Below, one piece after another: positions 15,572 through 18,071 of a stretch of 18,071 bases of DNA (the first letter of the stretch is position 1; each line of letters opens with the position of its first letter). Position numbers and translations under genes: made by a program. The stretch is from Firmicutes bacterium CAG:646 (GTDB lineage Bacteria; Bacillota; Clostridia; Lachnospirales; Lachnospiraceae): positions 36,822 through 54,892 of the forward strand of contig HF995371.1 in the NCBI GenBank assembly GCA_000432335.1, read 5' to 3'. A model generated the notes under the pieces. It searched no databases, was not told the DNA's origin, and saw only the letters and a program-made list of their open reading frames with translations.

Positions 15572-16377
15572 TATTTTGCCACCTCCTCTTTCGCTTCATC
15601 CTTCACACCAAGGGCTTCTGCCAGAAGTTCGGTAAAGTAATATACCGGAAGTTCTCCCGCAGCGCTCTTGTTCAGATTGTACATGCACAGAGGACAGGCG
15701 GTGATCAGCATATCAGCCCCAAATCCTTCTGCACTGTCCACGATCTTGTCACACATATTTTTCGCCATATCTTTTTCTTTCAAAGAAATGTAACCGCCGC
15801 AGCACTCATTTCTATACGGATAGATCACTGGCTCAGCGCCGATGGCACGAATAAAATCTTCAATAATAGACGGATTTTCCGGATTGTCAAACTCCATAAG
15901 TTTTCCCGGACGAAGGAGCAGACATCCGTAATATGCGCCGATCTTTTTGCCTTTTAACGGATTTACCACTTTCTCCTTCAGAGTGTCAAAACCAATACGG
16001 TCACGGAGCACTTCTAAAAAGTGGAGTACTGTAGTCTCTCCAGTATAAGGCTCTTCCAGCTGCATATAATTATTTGCTCTGGTGCGGATATCTTCCACGT
16101 TCTTCATATCATCATTGACTCTTTTGATCACATGATGGCAGGCAGAACAGAGTGTTACCAGATCCTGACCTTTTTCTTTCGCCTCATTGAGCGCACGAAC
16201 GGAAGAAAGTTTTGTAGCGATCTCGTCAGTACCCAGAGGATAAACACCGCCGCAGCACTGCCAGTTCTCTATTTCTTCCAGTTCAAATCCCAGTGCCCTT
16301 GCAGAAGCTCTGGCATAGGCATCCAGGTCTTTTGCTTTTGTTCTCAGGGTACACCCCGGATAATAACTGTACTTCAT
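15571..16377 (-). CDS. hdrB: HdrB: CCG-domain subunit of heterodisulfide reductase-like complex
   Basis: This 268-residue protein has two complete CCG motifs: Cys9, Cys41-Cys42, Cys77 and Cys80; and Cys152, Cys192-Cys193, Cys228 and Cys231. In structurally known HdrB each motif holds a non-cubane [4Fe-4S] cluster that reduces a disulfide. All ligands are present, so the site should be active. The ATG at 16377 lies 22 bp after the malate dehydrogenase stop. As this organism type is not a methanogen, the CoM/CoB heterodisulfide is not the expected acceptor. The neighbouring fumarate reductase, whose iron-sulfur subunit lacks its own CCG half, is the obvious candidate partner. A thiol/disulfide carrier protein of the DsrC type is the known alternative, though none is encoded here. 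Confidence 0.92.
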   Translation of the reverse strand: MKYSYYPGCTLRTKAKDLDAYARASARALGFELEEIENWQCCGGVYPLGTDEIATKLSSVRALNEAKEKGQDLVTLCSACHHVIKRVNDDMKNVEDIRTRANNYMQLEEPYTGETTVLHFLEVLRDRIGFDTLKEKVVNPLKGKKIGAYYGCLLLRPGKLMEFDNPENPSIIEDFIRAIGAEPVIYPYRNECCGGYISLKEKDMAKNMCDKIVDSAEGFGADMLITACPLCMYNLNKSAAGELPVYYFTELLAEALGVKDEAKEEVAK

Positions 16378-16399
16378 AGTTTCCGTATCCTTTCTATTT

Positions 16400-17347
16400 T
16401 TATAATTCGATCTGAGCGATAACTTCTTTCAGCGCTTTTGCACTTGCCTGAAGCTTTTCAATCTCACTCTTGCTAAGACGCATCGGCACTTTACCCTGAA
16501 TACCGTTTGGTCCCAGAAGAGTCAGTGTGCTGAGACAGACATCTTCGATACCATATTCTCCATGCAGCATGGAAGAAACTGTGGTAATAGAATCAGAAGC
16601 AGACAGCAAAATGCTGCACAGCTTGCAGACAGAAACTGAAACTGCATAGAAAGTTGCTCCCTTATTGGCAATGATCTTTCCGCCGGATTTCTGCACATAT
16701 GTCAGCATAGCGTCTTTATCCAGTTCTTCAATGTCTTTGCCCAGATTTTTCATAGTTTCTGTATATTCATCAATACTTACGCCGGATATGTAAGCGCCTG
16801 TCCACGGAATAAAGGAAGTATCTCCATGCTCTCCAAATACGTATGCGTGAATATTTTTCTGAGCCACTTTGAAATGCTCGGACAAACCAAAACGAAGCCG
16901 CGCAGAATCCAGAAGGGTACCGGAACCTACGATCTGTCTCTCTGGAAGCCCGGAAATCTTGGTAAATACATACGTCATGATATCTACCGGATTACTTACA
17001 ATGATATAAAGCGCATTCGGAGCCGCTTTCACGATCTCAGGAGTAATACTCTTCAGAATATTTACATTTGTCTGGGTCAGCTCGATACGAGTCTGTCCCG
17101 GTTTACGGGCAATACCGGAAGTGATAATAACGATATCGGAATCCTTTGCATCCTCATACTCACCGGATTTGATAGATACAGGATCACGGAAACAGGTACC
17201 CTGAGCGATATCCATCACTTCTCCCTCTACCTTTTCCTTATTAATATCGATCAGCACGATCTCTGATGCAATATCATCATTTGCCAGTGTGTATGCAATC
17301 GTAGAACCAACACTTCCTGCTCCAATAATAGTAATTTTACTGCTCAT
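16400..17347 (-). CDS. mdh: NAD-dependent malate dehydrogenase, LDH-fold type
   Basis: This 315-residue enzyme of the lactate/malate dehydrogenase family has a Rossmann motif GAGSVG (10-14 region) and Asp34 at the end of strand 2, which favours NAD over NADP. Catalytic residues are Arg87, Asn119, Asp147, Arg150 and His174. The substrate-specificity position (residue 102 in dogfish LDH numbering) is Arg81 in GIARKPGQTR; LDHs have Gln there, MDHs Arg. The overall chain is LDH-like (SGTLLDSARLRF, FGEHGDTSF), so automated tools may call it L-lactate dehydrogenase. I chose ATG 17347, the last of three in-frame ATGs, because AAGGAG and GGAG precede it and the GAGSVG fold starts directly after. It leads the operon and should reduce oxaloacetate to malate with NADH. 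Confidence 0.85.
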   Translation of the reverse strand: MSSKITIIGAGSVGSTIAYTLANDDIASEIVLIDINKEKVEGEVMDIAQGTCFRDPVSIKSGEYEDAKDSDIVIITSGIARKPGQTRIELTQTNVNILKSITPEIVKAAPNALYIIVSNPVDIMTYVFTKISGLPERQIVGSGTLLDSARLRFGLSEHFKVAQKNIHAYVFGEHGDTSFIPWTGAYISGVSIDEYTETMKNLGKDIEELDKDAMLTYVQKSGGKIIANKGATFYAVSVSVCKLCSILLSASDSITTVSSMLHGEYGIEDVCLSTLTLLGPNGIQGKVPMRLSKSEIEKLQASAKALKEVIAQIEL

Positions 17348-17367
17348 AAGCTCCATTCTCCTTTTTA

Positions 17368-17385
17368 TTGTCTTTTTTTTAACAA
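17368..17385. promoter_or_regulatory. Rex-like operator, proximal (weaker)
   Basis: On the minus strand the site reads TTGTTAA, four A, then AAGACAA. The Clostridial Rex consensus is TTGTTAANNNNTTAACAA. The left half is perfect and the right half matches at 4 of 7 positions. It lies 21-38 bp upstream of the mdh start, inside the transcript of the proximal promoter, where a bound repressor would act as a roadblock. The A-run makes a chance match possible. Confidence 0.3.
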
Positions 17386-17413
17386 TTAGGGCAAAAAAAT
17401 ATGAAACCTTACT

Positions 17414-17442
17414 AATACACTTTTTCACTGTTTGGTTTTCAA
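17414..17442 (-). promoter_or_regulatory. Candidate proximal promoter of mdh operon
   Basis: On the minus strand TTGAAA (17437-17442) and TGTATT (17414-17419) are separated by exactly 17 nt. The predicted start of transcription is about 60 nt before the mdh ATG. Both boxes deviate from consensus, so this is a moderate candidate. Confidence 0.4.
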
Positions 17443-17480
17443 CAAGAACAGAGGCTCTCCCCTTTCCAAGATGATTCCTA

Positions 17481-17588
17481 GTAACAGTTCAGCCATACAG
17501 ATGTCCGCTTGTCAATGAGTAAAACAGTGGCGTTAGCCACGATAAGCACGCAGTGCGGTTTTACGAATGGCGCAGGCTGAACTGTTAC
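17481..17588. mobile_element. 108-bp MITE-like element, copy 1, with 8-bp target duplication
   Basis: Perfect 14-bp terminal inverted repeats (GTAACAGTTCAGCC and GGCTGAACTGTTAC) bound the element. It is flanked directly on both sides by GATTCCTA (17473-17480 and 17589-17596), an 8-bp target-site duplication. Inside, GTAAAAC (17519-17525) pairs with GTTTTAC (17558-17564) and encloses two hairpins, GTGGC-GTTA-GCCAC and GCAC-GCA-GTGC, so the element can fold like a cloverleaf. It has no coding capacity and must be moved by a transposase encoded elsewhere. Confidence 0.85.
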
Positions 17589-17619
17589 GATTCCTATTAG
17601 TCAGATTTCAGATATTTCT

Positions 17620-17648
17620 ATCTTATCACATTGACAACTATTTAACAA
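17620..17648 (-). promoter_or_regulatory. Candidate distal promoter of mdh operon
   Basis: On the minus strand TTGTTA (17643-17648) and TAAGAT (17620-17625) are separated by 17 nt. Transcription would start near 17613 and run through the MITE copy 1 at 17481-17588 before reaching mdh, giving a structured leader of about 265 nt. The -35 box lies within the Rex-like site. Confidence 0.4.
17631..17648. promoter_or_regulatory. Rex-like operator, distal (better match)
   Basis: The plus strand reads TTGACAA-CTAT-TTAACAA; the minus strand reads TTGTTAA-ATAG-TTGTCAA. Against TTGTTAANNNNTTAACAA it matches one half perfectly and the other at 5 of 7 positions, with the correct 4-nt spacer. It covers the -35 box and most of the spacer of the distal promoter. 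Rex represses when NADH is low relative to NAD+, which would suit an NADH-consuming operon. Confidence 0.5.
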
Positions 17649-17669
17649 GTCGTTTTTTATTATTTTTTG

Positions 17670-17777
17670 ACGACAGTTCAGCCATACAGATGTCCGCCTG
17701 TTTGTGAGTAAAACAGTGGCGTCAGCCACGATAAGCACGCAGTGCGGTTTTACGAATGGCGCGGGCTGAACTGTTGC
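17670..17777. mobile_element. 108-bp MITE-like element, copy 2
   Basis: It has the same length and orientation as copy 1, with 10 differences by my count in 108 bases (about 91% identity). The terminal repeats match over ACAGTTCAGCC / GGCTGAACTGT, while the outermost 3 bases have drifted. The flanks are ATTTTTTG (17662-17669) and ATTTTTTTG (17778-17786), a target duplication differing by one T. All internal stems are kept; one substitution falls in the hairpin loop (GTTA to GTCA). It inserted separately from copy 1, 81 bp away. Confidence 0.8.
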
Positions 17778-17881
17778 ATTTTTTTGCGGTTGGGCTAATA
17801 ATCCGTTACTGCTCACAGCAACAAGGGCGATTTGTGCTGATAGAGACGAGAAAATATACTTTTGGGGAAATCTTGAAAAAC

Positions 17882-18010
17882 GTCACCATTTTTTTGCGAA
17901 AAAAGTGGTGACATTTTTTGAAATCAGGCAAAAAGTATTTTTTTAACGGTAAAATAGAGAATTTTCGGAGAGAAACCACTTGAATTTCACTGAAAAGTGG
18001 TGACACTTTG
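17882..18010. repeat. Cluster of GTGGTGACA dyad motifs in AT-rich DNA
   Basis: An inverted copy (GTCACCATTTTTTT, 17882-17895) and a direct copy (17899-17919, core AAGTGGTGACATTTT) pair as a strong hairpin with a GCG loop. A third copy, AAAAGTGGTGACACTTTG, lies at 17993-18010. The motif is the same as upstream of xylB and of the AraC gene. Confidence 0.55.
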
Positions 18011-18038
18011 ATATAAATAGTGAAAAAATATATTCGGA

Positions 18039-18071
18039 AGCTATCGCATGAAGCAATTTCATGTGACAGCT
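18039..18071. repeat. Hairpin at the right window edge
   Basis: CATGAA (18047-18052) and TTCATG (18058-18063) form a perfect stem around GCAAT, with AGCT outside on both sides. The window ends here, so its full extent and any following U-run cannot be seen. Confidence 0.35.

Larger units (their letters stand above)
17348..18071. other. Upstream region of the operon
   Basis: No gene is visible in these 724 bp. From the operon outwards they hold the mdh ribosome binding site, a Rex-like site, a proximal promoter, a 108-bp mobile element, a distal promoter overlapped by a second Rex-like site, a second 108-bp element, the AT-rich GTGGTGACA-motif cluster and a hairpin cut by the window end. Short open frames here have no family resemblance. 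Confidence 0.6.

Noticed and set aside
15571..16377. Methanogenic CoM-S-S-CoB heterodisulfide reductase
   Set aside because: The HdrB motifs are intact, but the gene context and style are bacterial (Firmicute) and no methanogenesis gene is near; HdrB here must have another acceptor.
17481..17777. CRISPR-like direct repeats
   Set aside because: There are only two 108-bp units with inverted-repeat ends and target duplications, no short regular spacers and no cas genes, so they are mobile elements.
17601..18006. Short minus-strand open frames of 71 and 66 codons upstream of mdh
   Set aside because: They run through the small mobile element and AT-rich repeats, and lack family resemblance and convincing ribosome binding sites.

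Overview
The window looks like the chromosome of an anaerobic gut Firmicute of the Lachnospiraceae type (Blautia/Ruminococcus-like). This rests on the protein style, AT-rich intergenic DNA, strong AGGAGG ribosome binding sites and oxygen-sensitive iron-sulfur enzymes; the genus is inference.

Left part (1-5479). A condensation-type acyltransferase (cut by the left edge) and an HSL-family esterase lie on the minus strand, divergent from an AraC-family regulator at 1807-2694. Then come a 76-residue winged-helix protein, a SNF2 helicase gene reduced to its two ends by an in-frame deletion, and a xylulokinase gene (xylB). The 417 bp upstream of xylB hold palindromes and an AT-rich repeated motif.

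Central and right part (5480-17347). This is one long minus-strand gene series. In transcription order: LDH-fold malate dehydrogenase, hdrB, hdrC, hdrA, flxD, flxC, flxB, flxA, a 268-bp gap able to form hairpins, a fumarate reductase iron-sulfur subunit, a fumarate reductase flavoprotein, the two fumarase subunits and a three-helix SemiSWEET/PQ-loop-like membrane protein. A strong terminator follows at 5480-5525. Malate dehydrogenase, fumarase and fumarate reductase make up the reductive branch from oxaloacetate to succinate. HdrABC with FlxABCD is a known type of flavin-based electron-bifurcating NADH dehydrogenase. The fumarate reductase has no membrane anchor and resembles archaeal thiol:fumarate reductase, but its iron-sulfur subunit lacks the HdrB-like half. 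My main hypothesis is a cytoplasmic Flx-Hdr-Frd system in which NADH reduces fumarate, through HdrB or a thiol carrier, while ferredoxin is reduced at the same time.

Upstream of the operon (17348-18071) are two candidate promoters and two sites resembling the operator of the NADH/NAD+ sensor Rex, one of them overlapping a -35 box. There are also two 108-bp copies of a small mobile element with terminal inverted repeats and apparent target duplications, and further copies of the AT-rich motif seen upstream of xylB and araC. No tRNA, rRNA or CRISPR array was seen.
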